64,000 bases of DNA from an uncultured Pelagibacteraceae bacterium (GTDB taxonomy: Bacteria > Pseudomonadota > Alphaproteobacteria > Pelagibacterales > Pelagibacteraceae), in NCBI GenBank assembly GCA_902546375.1, contig CACCJO010000001.1, positions 47,572-111,571 of the forward strand. Direction: 5' to 3'. The notes beneath the pieces are model-generated. The model was not told where the DNA came from, did no database searches, and was given only the letters and a program-made list of their open reading frames with translations. Shown piece after piece: positions 13,319-24,604 of this stretch; the first letter of the stretch is position 1, and the number at the start of each line of letters is the position of its first letter. A program made the position numbers and the translations under genes.

Positions 13319-15220
13319 TTAATGAACAATTTTAGGTTTAAGTCCCATTGCACCTAAAGCAGAGCTCTTATCATCGTCAACTTTTAGATCTTGTTTATCA
13401 GCAGGGTATATGTTTTTAGTAATTATATTTTCGATTTCTTCGCCTGTTAATGTTTCATATGTCATAAGAGCTTTTGCGATTTTGTGTAAATCATCAATTT
13501 TTTCGGTTAATATTTCTTTAGCTTTATTATAGCCCTCATCAACTAATTTTCTGATTTCTTTATCTATTTTTTGAGCCACTTCCTCAGAAACTGATTGTGT
13601 TTGAGTTACAGATCTTCCTAAGAAAACTTCTTCTTGATTTTCACCATACTCAACTGGTCCCATTTCTTCACTCATACCGTATTTTGTAACCATGGCTCTT
13701 GCAAGCTGGGTTGCTTGATTTATATCTGAACCACTTCCACCACCTGCGCCGGTTGAAATATTATCTTTTCCAAAAATAACTTCCTCTGCCACTCTTCCAC
13801 CAAAACAAACTGCTAATCTTGCTTTTAAGTATTTTATTGAATGACCATGTTTGTCTCTTTCAGGTAAATTCATTACCATTCCTAAAGCTCGACCTCTTGG
13901 TATAATTGTTGCTTTATGTATTGGATCGTAACTAGGCATATTAAAAGAAACCAAAGCATGTCCACCTTCGTGATATGCTGTTAATTTCTTCTCATCTTCA
14001 GTCATAACCATTGATCGTCTTTCAGCTCCCATCATTACTTTATCCTTTGCTTCTTCAAATTCATTTAAAGTAACAATTCTTTTATTTTTTCTAGCCGCTA
14101 ACAATGCAGACTCATTAACTAAATTAGCAAGATCAGCGCCTGAAAATCCAGGAGTTCCTCTTGCTATAGTTCTCAAATTTACATCAGGAGCCATCTTGAT
14201 CTTTTTGACGTGTACTTTAAGGATTTTTTCCCTTCCAATTATATCTGGGTTAGAAACTACAACTTGTCTATCAAATCTACCAGGTCTTAATAATGCAGGA
14301 TCAAGAACATCTGGTCTGTTTGTTGCTGCAATTATAATGACACCCTCATTAGTGTCAAAACCATCCATCTCAACAAGAAGCTGATTAAGGGTTTGTTCCC
14401 TTTCATCATTACCTCCACCTAGACCAGCGCCCCGACTTCTTCCAACGGCATCAATTTCATCAATAAATATTATACAAGGCGAATTTTTTTTTCCTTGTTC
14501 GAACATGTCTCTCACTCTTGATGCTCCCACACCAACAAACATTTCTACGAAATCTGATCCAGAGATTGTAAAGAAAGGAACACCTGCTTCACCAGCAATT
14601 GCTCTAGCTAATAAAGTTTTTCCTGTTCCTGGAGGACCAACAAGAAGTGCACCTCTAGGTATTTTTCCACCCAATCTACTAAATTTTTTTGGATCTTTTA
14701 AAAACTCAACAATTTCTTCTACTTCCTCTTTAGCTTCCTCTACTCCTGCAACGTCATTAAAGGTCACTTTACCTTTCATTTCATTCATCATTTTTGCTTT
14801 AGATCTTCCAAAGCCCATCGCTCCACCTTTTCCACCTTGCATTTGTCTCATAAAGAAAATCCAAACAGCTATTAATAATAACATTGGAAACCATGAGAGT
14901 AAGACACCAAATAATGAAGGCATCTTTTCCTCTATAGGTGCTGCAGATATACTCACGCCCTTCTCTGAAAGTTTTTCTATTAAATTAGGATCATTTGGTG
15001 AATAAGTTTTAAAACTTTTGCCATTTGCATAAACACCATTTATGTTATTTCCTTGAATCTCAACTTTTAACACCTCGCCTTGTTCTACAGACTCCAAAAA
15101 TTCTGAGAAAATTACTTCATTAGAACTTCTTATGTTTGCTTGAGGATTTTTAAACATATTGTAGAGACCAATAGTTAAAAAAACGATAATTGCCCACATT
15201 GCTAAGTTTTTAAGATTCAT
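13319..15220 (-). CDS. ftsH: ATP-dependent zinc metalloprotease FtsH
   Basis: [26 protein letters not shown] region, HEGGHAL zinc motif, N-terminal TMs. Confidence 0.98.
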   Translation of the reverse strand: MNLKNLAMWAIIVFLTIGLYNMFKNPQANIRSSNEVIFSEFLESVEQGEVLKVEIQGNNINGVYANGKSFKTYSPNDPNLIEKLSEKGVSISAAPIEEKMPSLFGVLLSWFPMLLLIAVWIFFMRQMQGGKGGAMGFGRSKAKMMNEMKGKVTFNDVAGVEEAKEEVEEIVEFLKDPKKFSRLGGKIPRGALLVGPPGTGKTLLARAIAGEAGVPFFTISGSDFVEMFVGVGASRVRDMFEQGKKNSPCIIFIDEIDAVGRSRGAGLGGGNDEREQTLNQLLVEMDGFDTNEGVIIIAATNRPDVLDPALLRPGRFDRQVVVSNPDIIGREKILKVHVKKIKMAPDVNLRTIARGTPGFSGADLANLVNESALLAARKNKRIVTLNEFEEAKDKVMMGAERRSMVMTEDEKKLTAYHEGGHALVSFNMPSYDPIHKATIIPRGRALGMVMNLPERDKHGHSIKYLKARLAVCFGGRVAEEVIFGKDNISTGAGGGSGSDINQATQLARAMVTKYGMSEEMGPVEYGENQEEVFLGRSVTQTQSVSEEVAQKIDKEIRKLVDEGYNKAKEILTEKIDDLHKIAKALMTYETLTGEEIENIITKNIYPADKQDLKVDDDKSSALGAMGLKPKIVH

Positions 15221-15262
15221 GGTTATAAGATAAGAATTATTATAAATTTAACAAGTCTATTT

Positions 15263-16348
15263 TTACCATTCTTTTGTTAAAATCACAGTGTGATTTACCA
15301 TCTTAATGACGCATCCTCCCAATGTTTCTTTTCTCAGTTTCCTCTCTTTAATTTTATTCAAAATATTCTCTATTTTTTTACCTCTAACAAAATTCGGCTT
15401 TTTTCCCACTAAATGAATTAAATCGGATAGGGATCTAAAAATGACCTCATATGAATTGTCAAAAAAATTATCTTTCAATATAAGTTCATTTTTTCTGTAG
15501 TTAAAAATCGAGTTTTCTTTCTTATTCTTTTCAACATAAAACTTTATTGATTGGTCCGACTTTTTTAAATTTTCTATTGTTAATTGAAATTTTTTCTTAT
15601 CAAGGCCGAAATCCTCAAATTTATTAATTAAGTTTCTTACTTTAATTCTATTAAATTTGATATCATCATTAGTTGGATCATCTACATAAAAATTAAATAT
15701 AAATTTTGATAAAAATATTAAATCTTTTTTGTCAAATTCAATTAAAGGTCTAATTAAATTTATATTTTCAATTTGAGTATTTGTCCCAAGTGATACAAGT
15801 CCTTTTAAACCACTCCCCCTAGCCATTCTTAAAAAAAAGTTTTCAATTACATCATCTGTATGATGACCTAAGACTAAGTTGCCAATTTTAAGTTTTTTAC
15901 ATTTAAAGAATAAAAGCTCATATCGTTTACTCCTGGCGAGAGATTGAATATTGCTCATAGGTTTTTTTCCCTTCCAAGTAAGAACTTGAGAATTGATTTT
16001 AAAGGATTTAAGAATTCTTTTTACCTTATAAGCCTCATAAGTAGATTCTTTTCTAAGCTTATGATCTACAATAAAATACCTTGGATTTAAGTTTTTTTTT
16101 AAAGCATATACTTTTGTTAAAAAAGCTAAAGCCAAGCTGTCTGCTCCTCCAGATACTGCAACTATAAAATTAGTATCTATTTTGAATGACTTTTCAAATT
16201 TTTTAAAAATTTTATTTACTTTTTGATTTAAAGGTTTTGACTTATAGATTTTAAGAATTTTTTTTCTTACACTCAAATTTTTGAGACTCATACTTTGCTT
16301 TTTGAATAACAGACTGATTTGCGTCTGGGTATTGTTTTTCAACACCAC
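15263..16348 (-). CDS. tilS: tRNA(Ile)-lysidine synthase; true start may be an internal ATG near 16291 (MSLKNLSV...)
   Basis: VAVSGGADSLALAFL PP-loop and LGHHTDDVIENFFLRMARGSGLKGL; next to ftsH. Confidence 0.9.
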   Translation of the reverse strand: MVLKNNTQTQISLLFKKQSMSLKNLSVRKKILKIYKSKPLNQKVNKIFKKFEKSFKIDTNFIVAVSGGADSLALAFLTKVYALKKNLNPRYFIVDHKLRKESTYEAYKVKRILKSFKINSQVLTWKGKKPMSNIQSLARSKRYELLFFKCKKLKIGNLVLGHHTDDVIENFFLRMARGSGLKGLVSLGTNTQIENINLIRPLIEFDKKDLIFLSKFIFNFYVDDPTNDDIKFNRIKVRNLINKFEDFGLDKKKFQLTIENLKKSDQSIKFYVEKNKKENSIFNYRKNELILKDNFFDNSYEVIFRSLSDLIHLVGKKPNFVRGKKIENILNKIKERKLRKETLGGCVIKMVNHTVILTKEW

Positions 16349-17240
16349 TTATCATTTTACAGCCTTGATCTTTTTCTCCAATCTGGATCATTGATACACC
16401 TAGCTTTAATAAATTAATAGGAGCTTTTTCTCCTTTTGGGTATTTTTGATAACCTTCTAAATAAGCTGAAGCAGCATCAGTATATAATTGTCTTATTCTA
16501 AATGTTTCAGCATACCAATATTGTGCGTTACCTGCCAATTTATGATCAGGATTAGAAATTACAAATTCTCTAAATGCTCTTTCAGCGGTAGGGTAATCTC
16601 CAACTTTTAAAAAACTCGTAGCAAATTCATATTGTTCAGGCGCTGAAGCATCTGGTAAAATTTTTTCTTCTGCTTGAAATGTCTCAGTAACGATTGTTGC
16701 AGTCGTTTCAACTGATTGTATTTTTTGAGTTGTATCGCTTGTAGAATTATCTTTATAAGATATTGACCCTAAGTCTTGTGGTTGAGATGAGCCTGGTAAA
16801 ATTTCTGTATCTGGTTCTAAACTTTTTTTTGAAGTCAAATTTATAGTTTCACCATTTGATAGAGCAGTTTCCAAATCTTGAAATCTAAGTTGATTGTCTG
16901 ATTGAACTTTAGAAAGTCTATTTGATAACTTATCTAGCTTAAAATTTATTTCTTCAAATTTATTAGTAAGTTCTTGAAATTGATTTTCAATTTCAGATAA
17001 TTTCAACAAATGTCTTGTAAGTACATCTTCAGAGTTACTATCAACACTTAATGAGGATGAATTTGTGTTATTGAATTCACTTGAATTTGAGTAAACAGCT
17101 TTTTCAAGAGTTTTTAAATCTTTTTTGATCAGCTCAAGTGTATCGTAAATATTATGATTGTCGGCGAAAGAGGGGAAACAAAATAAAAAATTAAATAAAA
17201 AAAAATTTTTGAATTTTAATAATTGTTTAAAGTATTTCAT
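16251..17240 (-). CDS. cpoB: Tol-Pal system / cell division coordinator CpoB (YbgF)
   Basis: Signal peptide, coiled coil, C-terminal TPR (YEFATSFLKVGDYPTAERAFREFVISNPDHKLAGNAQYWYAETF); downstream of pal. Confidence 0.88.
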   Translation of the reverse strand: MKYFKQLLKFKNFFLFNFLFCFPSFADNHNIYDTLELIKKDLKTLEKAVYSNSSEFNNTNSSSLSVDSNSEDVLTRHLLKLSEIENQFQELTNKFEEINFKLDKLSNRLSKVQSDNQLRFQDLETALSNGETINLTSKKSLEPDTEILPGSSQPQDLGSISYKDNSTSDTTQKIQSVETTATIVTETFQAEEKILPDASAPEQYEFATSFLKVGDYPTAERAFREFVISNPDHKLAGNAQYWYAETFRIRQLYTDAASAYLEGYQKYPKGEKAPINLLKLGVSMIQIGEKDQGCKMISGVEKQYPDANQSVIQKAKYESQKFECKKKNS

Positions 17241-17274
17241 TCGATTAGGTTATGTCTAAAATAATGGCAAAAAA

Positions 17275-17309
17275 AAGACCTCTTAAATCATAATAATTTA
17301 AGAGGTCTT
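17275..17309 (-). terminator. Intrinsic terminator downstream of pal
   Basis: Perfect 14-bp inverted repeat AAGACCTCTTAAAT / ATTTAAGAGGTCTT with 7-nt loop, followed on the minus strand by a T-tract (AAAAAAAA on + strand). Confidence 0.85.
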
Positions 17310-17326
17310 AAATATTAAATGAGTAT

Positions 17327-17806
17327 TTAATTTGCTTTAACTGTTACAGATCTTCTATTTTTTGACCAAGCTAATGGGTTCGACCCAGAGTCTACTGGTC
17401 TTTCTTTTCCATAACTTAAAACTGAAATTCTGTCAGAAGATATTCCGTAAGTCATTAAATAATCTTTAGCTGCATTAGCTCTTCTCTCACCTAATGCTAA
17501 GTTATATTCTCTTGTTCCTCTTTCGTCAGCATGTCCCTCTAAAACAATTGTAATTTTAGAATTTTTTCTTAACCATGCAGCTTGCTTTCTAAGAGTTTCT
17601 CTAGAGGCTGTAGTTAGAACTGACTCGTTAGTTGCAAAAAATACTCTATCAGGAACACCTGAAGCTAAGTACTCAACTGTATCTGTTCCAGTATAAACAT
17701 CGCCTTGCATTTGCCCTGTAGATTTTTTTGATGTAGCACATGCAGAAAGTGCTAAACACGCAACTACTATTAAAAATCCATTTTTTAGAATTTTGCTTAA
17801 TTTCAT
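17327..17806 (-). CDS. pal: Peptidoglycan-associated lipoprotein Pal
   Basis: Lipobox LALSACA; OmpA-like VLEGHADERGTREYNLALGERRANAAKDYL. Confidence 0.96.
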   Translation of the reverse strand: MKLSKILKNGFLIVVACLALSACATSKKSTGQMQGDVYTGTDTVEYLASGVPDRVFFATNESVLTTASRETLRKQAAWLRKNSKITIVLEGHADERGTREYNLALGERRANAAKDYLMTYGISSDRISVLSYGKERPVDSGSNPLAWSKNRRSVTVKAN

Positions 17807-17892
17807 TATTACTCCTTGATCAATATTTCTTTAGTCTTAGTTTTTCACAACTAATTAGATCTTTCAAGGCTAAAAATCAAGCGAATTAATTA

Positions 17893-19233
17893 TTAATTAC
17901 TTAATAAAGATGACCATGATGGGTCTGATCCATCAGTTGGAGTAGGAACCTGTCTCTCATTATAACCCGTTAAATCTATAGACCATAATTTTGCAGAAAA
18001 ACCCTTTCCTTTAGAATCTGTTTTTGTCTCCCTATAAAAAATCAGTACTCTCCCATTGGGTGACCAGGATGGAGCTTCTTGATAAAAATTTTCAGTTAAT
18101 AATCTTTCACCGCTTCCATCAGTTCTCATTACGCCAATATAAAATTTTCCTTTATGTAATTTTGTAAATGCGATTAAATCTCCTCTGGGAGACCAAACTG
18201 GGGTACCATAAATTCCTTTACCAAAAGATATTCTTTTAACGTTACTTCCATCACTCTTCATTACGTAAATTTGTTGATAACCACTTCTGTCAGAGTTAAA
18301 AGAAATAAATTTTCCATCTGGAGAATAAGATGGTGATGTGTCTATAGATGGATGATTTGTTATTTTTTCGACTATTCTATTCTCTAAATCCATTGTGTAA
18401 ATTTCAGAATTACCATCCTTAGCAAAACTCATAATTATTTTTTTTCCATCTGGAGAAAATCTTGGTGCAAAAGTCATACCAGGAAAATCTCCTACAACTT
18501 CTTGGGTTCCTGTTTCAATATCCAATAAATAAACTCTTGGTAAATTTCTAAAATATGAGAGATAAGTTACCAATTGACTAGTTGGATTAAATCTTGGAGT
18601 TAAAACAAGTTCATTTCCTAATGTTAAAAATTTGTTGTTGGCTCCATCTTGATCCATGATTGCTAATTTTTTTACTCTTTGAGTTTTAGGTCCCTCTTCT
18701 GCAACATAAATAATCCTAGTATCAAAATAACCTCTTTCACCGGTTAATCTCTCATAGACTTTATCTGTAATTATGTGACCAACACGTCTCCAATTATTTG
18801 GAACAGTTGTGAATGCTAGCGCCATCATTTCCTTACCAGCAAGCACATCCCACAATCTAAATTCTACTCTTAGTTTTTCTTCTACATAACTAACTTTTCC
18901 AGTAATCAAAGCCTGAGCTTTAATTAAGTTCCAATCTTCAAATCTAGGCTTTAAATTTGCAATATCTGGTTCTTGTAAAAACGCATCTTTATTTAATGGA
19001 TTAAATAAACCTGAAACTTTTAAATTATTTTCTACAATTGAAGATATTTCTGAACCGATATTTTTCTTTTTAAGAATATTTTCAAAATTTTTTCTAGACT
19101 CCTCATCAATAGATAATGGAGAAACTGCAATAGGTAATGGATTTAAATTTCCTCTAGTGATATCAACTTCTATTAAACCAAATGATTTAACAGGTATTAA
19201 GATTAAAATTAAAATTATTAAAAATTTTTTCAT
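17893..19233 (-). CDS. tolB: Tol-Pal translocation protein TolB
   Basis: WD40-like repeats ([58 protein letters not shown]). Confidence 0.96.
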   Translation of the reverse strand: MKKFLIILILILIPVKSFGLIEVDITRGNLNPLPIAVSPLSIDEESRKNFENILKKKNIGSEISSIVENNLKVSGLFNPLNKDAFLQEPDIANLKPRFEDWNLIKAQALITGKVSYVEEKLRVEFRLWDVLAGKEMMALAFTTVPNNWRRVGHIITDKVYERLTGERGYFDTRIIYVAEEGPKTQRVKKLAIMDQDGANNKFLTLGNELVLTPRFNPTSQLVTYLSYFRNLPRVYLLDIETGTQEVVGDFPGMTFAPRFSPDGKKIIMSFAKDGNSEIYTMDLENRIVEKITNHPSIDTSPSYSPDGKFISFNSDRSGYQQIYVMKSDGSNVKRISFGKGIYGTPVWSPRGDLIAFTKLHKGKFYIGVMRTDGSGERLLTENFYQEAPSWSPNGRVLIFYRETKTDSKGKGFSAKLWSIDLTGYNERQVPTPTDGSDPSWSSLLSN

Positions 19234-19249
19234 TTTTTTATTTTCTATA

Positions 19250-20059
19250 CTAACCCTCTAACATTTCTCTTGCATCAAAATTTAATTGTAATTCCTTCCA
19301 TCTTTCATAACCAGTGCTAGGAACTCTTAAAGGCTGACACAATTTAATAGCTCTTAAAGCACTTTCTGCTAATACTTTATAAAACCCCTGCCCTGGTTTA
19401 TTCATCCTAGCATGATCTAAAATTTCTGACTTAATAACTGACCCATCTGGTTTTAATTCAAGTTTTATTCTGACCAGTAAATTTTCATTATACGGTAGTC
19501 CAAGTGGAATACTCCAACAACCAAAAATTTGTGCTTTTAATGCATCTTCCTCACTTAATGATAGCCCTGTATTCTCAAAATTTTTATTTTGGTCTTGGCT
19601 TAAATCTGGATTTTTCTTTAAAGTCTCTGCTTTGCTCTCTTTAGATTTATCAATCAAAGCAGCAATATTATTTGGATCAAATAGTTCCTTCTTTTCAAAT
19701 TCAGAAACTTGCTTTACTTCATTGTCGATTTTTTCAGGGTTTTGTTTATCCTCTTTTATTTTTTCAACTTTCTTTACTTTATCCTCTGGCAGTGGGACAG
19801 CATCAGGCTTGATTTTTTTAACTTTTTTAGGTGGAGCTTGTTCTGATACTAATTTTTTTTCTTTTTCTTTTACTTTTTCAATTATTTTTTTTGCTTTGGG
19901 TGCAAATGGAATATTTGTTTTTTCAGTTATTTGAATTAATTCTACTGAAACAATTGGAGGAAGATCAATTGGTTTTTTTGCTAAAAAAGGAAGACTCATA
20001 GCCGTTAAAAAAATAACAAATAAGTGTAAAACAGATGAAATTACAATACTCCTATTCAC
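19250..20059 (-). CDS. tolA: TolA-like cell envelope protein
   Basis: N-terminal TM, K/E/P-rich linker, C-terminal TonB/TolA-like domain; between tolB and tolR. Confidence 0.85.
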   Translation of the reverse strand: MNRSIVISSVLHLFVIFLTAMSLPFLAKKPIDLPPIVSVELIQITEKTNIPFAPKAKKIIEKVKEKEKKLVSEQAPPKKVKKIKPDAVPLPEDKVKKVEKIKEDKQNPEKIDNEVKQVSEFEKKELFDPNNIAALIDKSKESKAETLKKNPDLSQDQNKNFENTGLSLSEEDALKAQIFGCWSIPLGLPYNENLLVRIKLELKPDGSVIKSEILDHARMNKPGQGFYKVLAESALRAIKLCQPLRVPSTGYERWKELQLNFDAREMLEG

Positions 20060-20066
20060 AAAAAGA

Positions 20067-20483
20067 TTACCTTTCTTTGTATGGTTCTGAAATTAAAGCT
20101 ACTTTTGTAAATCCTGAACCTGAAAGTAACCCCATAATTTCAAGGACTCTACCGTAATTAATAGTTTTATCCCCTCTCACATAAATTCTTGTATCAGTCC
20201 GATTTTTTGAAACTGCTAACACTTTTGCAATGATTTTTTCATACTCAACTTTTGACTCTTGAATAAAAATTTCACCTTTTGAATTTATAGTTAAAGTTAG
20301 AGGCTCTTGCTCTTCTGGCAGCGAGTCAGCTGAACTTTCTGGTAAATCAACCTGAACTCCTACTGTTAATAAAGGTGCAGTTACCATAAAAATAATTAGT
20401 AGGACCAACATTACATCTACAAATGGTGTCACATTTATTTCACTCATTGGTTCTTTTGATGAGCGATTAAACTTGAATGCCAT
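20067..20483 (-). CDS. tolR: Biopolymer transport protein TolR (ExbD family)
   Basis: SEINVTPFVDVMLVLLIIFMVTAPLL. Confidence 0.95.
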   Translation of the reverse strand: MAFKFNRSSKEPMSEINVTPFVDVMLVLLIIFMVTAPLLTVGVQVDLPESSADSLPEEQEPLTLTINSKGEIFIQESKVEYEKIIAKVLAVSKNRTDTRIYVRGDKTINYGRVLEIMGLLSGSGFTKVALISEPYKER

Positions 20484-20484
20484 T

Positions 20485-21159
20485 CTAGATAATAGTTAAA
20501 AATCTTTTAGAAAAGTTTTCTAACTTTTGCGAATATTTTAAAGAATCATTATTAAATTTATTGTATGCGATTACCGCAGGAATTGCTGCCAATAAACCTA
20601 ATGCAGTAGCAAAAAGAGCTTCCGCAATTCCAGGCGCTACAATTGCTAAACTTGTATTCCTTGAAATTGCAATAGATTGAAAAGAATTCATTATACCCCA
20701 AACAGTCCCGAATAATCCGATAAAGGGTGCTGTTGATCCAACAGTTGCTAAAAAAGTAAATCCCTTTGTAATTTTAGACATTTGTTTTTCTATCCCAGTT
20801 TCTAACATTGAAGTCATTCTAGCATTCAAATCTGTTTTAGATCTTCTTTTAAGAAGATTTTGCATAGCGTCTTTAAAAATAAGTGCCATTGGATCATTTA
20901 TATTTCCTGGAAGATTATTGTAAAAAGACTCTGCAGATTTTGAATTCCAAAACTTAGTTTCGAATTCTTCTGAACTTTGATTTATTTTTTTAAATAATTT
21001 AAATTTTTCAAAGATTACCGCCCATGAGTAAACTGAACATGCAATTAGAATAACAATGACTGATTTTACAATTATGTCCGCTCTTATAAATAAGTTCATA
21101 AGCGAAAAATCAGCGCTTGATGCAAGTCCAACTGCTTGGGATGAAATATCAGCTTCCAT
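20485..21159 (-). CDS. tolQ: TolQ (MotA/TolQ/ExbB proton channel)
   Basis: TVGSTAPFIGLFGTVWGIMNSFQSIA ... VAPGIAEALFATALGLLAAIPAVIAYN. Confidence 0.95.
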   Translation of the reverse strand: MEADISSQAVGLASSADFSLMNLFIRADIIVKSVIVILIACSVYSWAVIFEKFKLFKKINQSSEEFETKFWNSKSAESFYNNLPGNINDPMALIFKDAMQNLLKRRSKTDLNARMTSMLETGIEKQMSKITKGFTFLATVGSTAPFIGLFGTVWGIMNSFQSIAISRNTSLAIVAPGIAEALFATALGLLAAIPAVIAYNKFNNDSLKYSQKLENFSKRFLTII

Positions 21160-21211
21160 AGGGTCTTCTCACACTTAAATGTGTCATGAATTTGACCTCA
21201 AAAATTAAAGA

Positions 21212-21703
21212 TTAATCCTCTTTTTGGTGAGTTTCATAATAAAAACTCGCAATTAGAATAGCATCAGCTTTGTTAGAGTCTTTTTTTTTTGAGAGTTGTG
21301 TTGAGAAATAAGGAAATATTTCGATTGCTCTTGTTCTGCTAGCATCTTTTTGAGAATTAATTAAATTAAAATATTTTTTCCATTTAGCTGGTCTTACGAA
21401 AAACATTGGTAATTGCATTGCAGAACATATCCCTTTTAAAATCCCAAAAGACTGACCAAAATTAAACATGCTAGTTACGCCTTGTCCTGGCATTGCAGAA
21501 ACTTGTTCTATCACAACTCTAATCTCATCCTCTTTTTTATTAATTCTTTTTAAAAATTCGTTATAAATTTGGGCACCGTTAACTTGTTTTTTATTTTTTT
21601 TACCCTCTGTCATGACCGGCATTTCAATTACTTCGAGAATTCTTCCATCTTTAAAAAAACAAATTGAGCCTGAAATACCTGGATCTATACCAATTATAAG
21701 CAT
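21212..21703 (-). CDS. ruvC: Holliday junction resolvase RuvC-like
   Basis: LIIGIDPGISGSICFF, VIEQVSAMPGQGVTSMFNFGQSFGIL; diverged from canonical RuvC, so could be a RuvC-fold homologue. Confidence 0.75.
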   Translation of the reverse strand: MLIIGIDPGISGSICFFKDGRILEVIEMPVMTEGKKNKKQVNGAQIYNEFLKRINKKEDEIRVVIEQVSAMPGQGVTSMFNFGQSFGILKGICSAMQLPMFFVRPAKWKKYFNLINSQKDASRTRAIEIFPYFSTQLSKKKDSNKADAILIASFYYETHQKED

Positions 21704-21712
21704 ATTCTATAT

Positions 21713-22435
21713 CTAGTTTGAAAATTTAGCATTTGAATAAATATTTTGCACATCATCATCGTCTTCCAATATTTCAAAAAAACTAATTAGCTCCTTTTTT
21801 TTCTCCTCTGAAATTTCAACTGCATTTATAGGCACCCACTCTATTCCTGTCGAAATAAAATTACTTATTTTTTTCTCCAGCTCTTTTTTAACATTGTAAA
21901 TATCATTTATTGAACACTGTATCTCATGAAATTCTTTATCCGATTTACACTCATTTGCACCAGCCTCAATAGCAAGTTCTAATATATCTTCATCCGAAAT
22001 TTCATTTTTATCGATTTTAATTACTCCTAATTGAGAAAAATTATGTGATGCTGAACCTTGAGTTCCCAAACTTCCTCCTGATTTTTGAAAAATTGTTCTT
22101 ATATTCGAAGCGGTTCTATTTTTATTATCAGTTAAGGTCTCAACTATAACAGCAACTCTATCAGGACCAAAACCTTCATATCTCAAATTTTCAAAATTTG
22201 ACTGATTGATCATTGAAGACTTATCTATAGCTCTCGATATATTGTCTTTAGGCATATTTGCTGACCTCGCAGCTTGCATAGCAGAACGCAATCTTGGGTT
22301 CATAGCTGGATCTTTATCACCTAACTTAGCTGCTACGGTAATCTCTTTAGATAGCTTAGAAAAGATTTTTGATCTTTGTTTGTCGGCTTTACCTTTTTTG
22401 TGTTTTATACCTGCCCAATGAGAATGTCCTGCCAT
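21713..22435 (-). CDS. yebC: YebC/PmpR family transcriptional/translation regulator
   Basis: MAGHSHWAGIKHKKGKADKQRSKIFSKLSKEI. Confidence 0.97.
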   Translation of the reverse strand: MAGHSHWAGIKHKKGKADKQRSKIFSKLSKEITVAAKLGDKDPAMNPRLRSAMQAARSANMPKDNISRAIDKSSMINQSNFENLRYEGFGPDRVAVIVETLTDNKNRTASNIRTIFQKSGGSLGTQGSASHNFSQLGVIKIDKNEISDEDILELAIEAGANECKSDKEFHEIQCSINDIYNVKKELEKKISNFISTGIEWVPINAVEISEEKKKELISFFEILEDDDDVQNIYSNAKFSN

Positions 22436-22443
22436 AAAAAAAA

Positions 22444-23247
22444 TTAAGTATTTTTTAAAAGACCTCCAAATATATAACTATCGATGCTATCTGCTAAGCC
22501 AGTTTCTAAATTACAATTTACTATAACTCCACTCAAAGAGGCTTCTCCATCAGCTGGAAAATGTTTGATTGAATCCTTTTTCATGAATCTATTAATAGAA
22601 TTATCTTTATTCATACCTATAACTGAGTCATAATCTCCACACATTCCCGCGTCCGTTTGATAAGCAGTGCCATTTTTTAAAACTCTTGCATCATTAGTAG
22701 GTATGTGGGTATGAGTTCCAACAACGAGTGTTGCTTTTCCATCAAAATAATGACCGATAGCATTTTTTTCACTTGTTATTTCTCCATGGAAATCAACAAT
22801 TAGAAAATCATAATCTTTTTTTAAATTATATTTTTCTAAAAAATCTTTTGAAGTTTTAAAAACATCATCACACTTTTTCATAAAAACATTTCCCATCAAA
22901 TTTAAAACTCCTACCTTGTAATTTTCTTTTGATTTATAAATCTCAAATCCTCTACCAGGAGCAGGTTCAAATAAATTTTTGGGTCTTAATAATCTGTTCT
23001 CCTTGTCAATAAAATTCATTATGCCTTTTTGATCCCAAACATGGTTTCCAGTTGTAATAACATCAACTCCATTTTCAAAAAAATTTTGACAAATTTCTTT
23101 AGTCAAACCAACGCCAGTATCATCAGCATTCTCAGCATTTATAATTACAAAATCGATATTATTTTTTTGAATTTGTCCTAATAAATCTTTAGTTATCTTT
23201 TTACATCCTGATAATCCAACAACATCACCTAAAAATAAAATTTTCAT
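22444..23247 (-). CDS. YmdB family metallophosphoesterase
   Basis: MKILFLGDVVGLSGCK, INAENADDTGVGLT, TGNHVWDQKGI, VGTHTHIPTNDARVL. Confidence 0.92.
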   Translation of the reverse strand: MKILFLGDVVGLSGCKKITKDLLGQIQKNNIDFVIINAENADDTGVGLTKEICQNFFENGVDVITTGNHVWDQKGIMNFIDKENRLLRPKNLFEPAPGRGFEIYKSKENYKVGVLNLMGNVFMKKCDDVFKTSKDFLEKYNLKKDYDFLIVDFHGEITSEKNAIGHYFDGKATLVVGTHTHIPTNDARVLKNGTAYQTDAGMCGDYDSVIGMNKDNSINRFMKKDSIKHFPADGEASLSGVIVNCNLETGLADSIDSYIFGGLLKNT

Positions 23248-23253
23248 AAAGAA

Positions 23254-23787
23254 TTATTTGTTTGTTATAATAAAATCTAATCTAATATCATAATTATTAG
23301 TTGGTATTTTTTTTACCTTTTGAAAAGAGTAGGCAAATCCAATTGTTAGAACTTTTTTTCGTTTTCTAACTTTATTAATATACCTATCATAAAATCCTCC
23401 ACCGTAGCCAATTCTGTTGAAATTTTTATCAAACGCTACAAGGGGCACTAACAACACATCTGGATATTTTATCATTTTTGAAATTGGTTCTGGTATCCCA
23501 AATTTATTTATAGCCAAAGGATCATTTGTTGACCATTGATAGAAGTTCATTTGTGAATTTTTCTTTATTTTGGGTAATGTTATAATATATTTTTTTTTCT
23601 CAAATTTTTCTAAGATTTGTAAAATATCTATTTCATAATTGTATGGGTAGTAACCACCAATTATTTTACCTGAGACATTTTTTTTTTTTAAAATATTCAA
23701 AATTAAATCAAAATTAAAAAGAAATTTTTTAATCTTTTTTTGTTTTCTTATTTTGAGGATTTTTTTTCTAATTTGAAATTTATTCAC
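23254..23787 (-). CDS. 5-formyltetrahydrofolate cyclo-ligase
   Basis: VPLVAFDKNFNRIGYGGGFYDRYI motif. Confidence 0.9.
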   Translation of the reverse strand: MNKFQIRKKILKIRKQKKIKKFLFNFDLILNILKKKNVSGKIIGGYYPYNYEIDILQILEKFEKKKYIITLPKIKKNSQMNFYQWSTNDPLAINKFGIPEPISKMIKYPDVLLVPLVAFDKNFNRIGYGGGFYDRYINKVRKRKKVLTIGFAYSFQKVKKIPTNNYDIRLDFIITNK

Positions 23788-23793
23788 GAAATT

Positions 23794-24240
23794 CTATTGA
23801 GATACTTTATCTGTATTTGCTTTTTCAACAAAATTTGAAATTTCATCAGTAGCAGTGTCAATTAACTCTTCATAATGTTTTTGACTTTGCTCAATTTCAT
23901 CTTTTAATTCAATGTGATTTTTATTCAAATTTTTAATTTCTTCTTCTTTTCTATCTCTGTATTCATAGACTAATGATTTTAACTCTCTAAATTTATTTGA
24001 AAGTTCTTTTAATTCTGTCTTTTTCTGCTCAACTTTTTTTTTGGTTTCATGATATTCATCCATCACTTTAACTGCAGTAATTAGTAAAAGTTTATTTTCA
24101 CCAATATTTCCTAAATCATTTTTTAAGTCATTAAACTTTCGATTGATTTGTATTAATAACTCCTCAAGATGTTCTTCTTGCCCGTCATCACATGACAACA
24201 AAAACTCTTTGCCATTAAATTTTATAGTTACATTTGCCAT
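23794..24240 (-). CDS. zapA: Cell division protein ZapA
   Basis: MANVTIKFNGKEFLLSCDDGQEEHLEEL... coiled-coil tail, adjacent to 5-FCL as in many Alphaproteobacteria. Confidence 0.8.
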   Translation of the reverse strand: MANVTIKFNGKEFLLSCDDGQEEHLEELLIQINRKFNDLKNDLGNIGENKLLLITAVKVMDEYHETKKKVEQKKTELKELSNKFRELKSLVYEYRDRKEEEIKNLNKNHIELKDEIEQSQKHYEELIDTATDEISNFVEKANTDKVSQ

Positions 24241-24551
24241 TTATCAATTTCATCCATCAAAGTATTGGTTTCTTGATTTAATTCATCTATTTTTTCCGAA
24301 AATTCTAATCTTTTTTTTTCTTCAATTTTTTCTCTATTTTGTAATTCCTCTAATTTTCTTGATAAATTGTCATGATCATTCGCTAAAGTTTTATATTTTT
24401 TCTCTAATTCTGATTTTTCAATTTCTAATTGATTTTTTTGTTCTCCAAGAATTTCAATATTTTTTTTTATGTCTGGATTCTCTAGGTTTAAATTTTTTAG
24501 TTTCGCCAATGCGATATTAAGCTTTTTTTCTTTTTCAAGAATAGAATTCAT
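24228..24551 (-). CDS. Small coiled-coil protein of unknown function
   Basis: 107-aa K/E-rich ORF overlapping the zapA start; coiled-coil composition. Confidence 0.65.
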   Translation of the reverse strand: MNSILEKEKKLNIALAKLKNLNLENPDIKKNIEILGEQKNQLEIEKSELEKKYKTLANDHDNLSRKLEELQNREKIEEKKRLEFSEKIDELNQETNTLMDEIDKWQM

Positions 24552-24604
24552 ATATATATGTTTATATTATTAAATAGAATCTTCTAAGTCTAGACAGGAT
24601 AAAT

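Noticed and set aside
14505-15005. 166-aa ORF antisense to ftsH (also 14196..14384, 13968-type short antisense ORFs)
   Set aside because: Sequence composition reflects reverse complement of conserved FtsH AAA motifs; no independent support.
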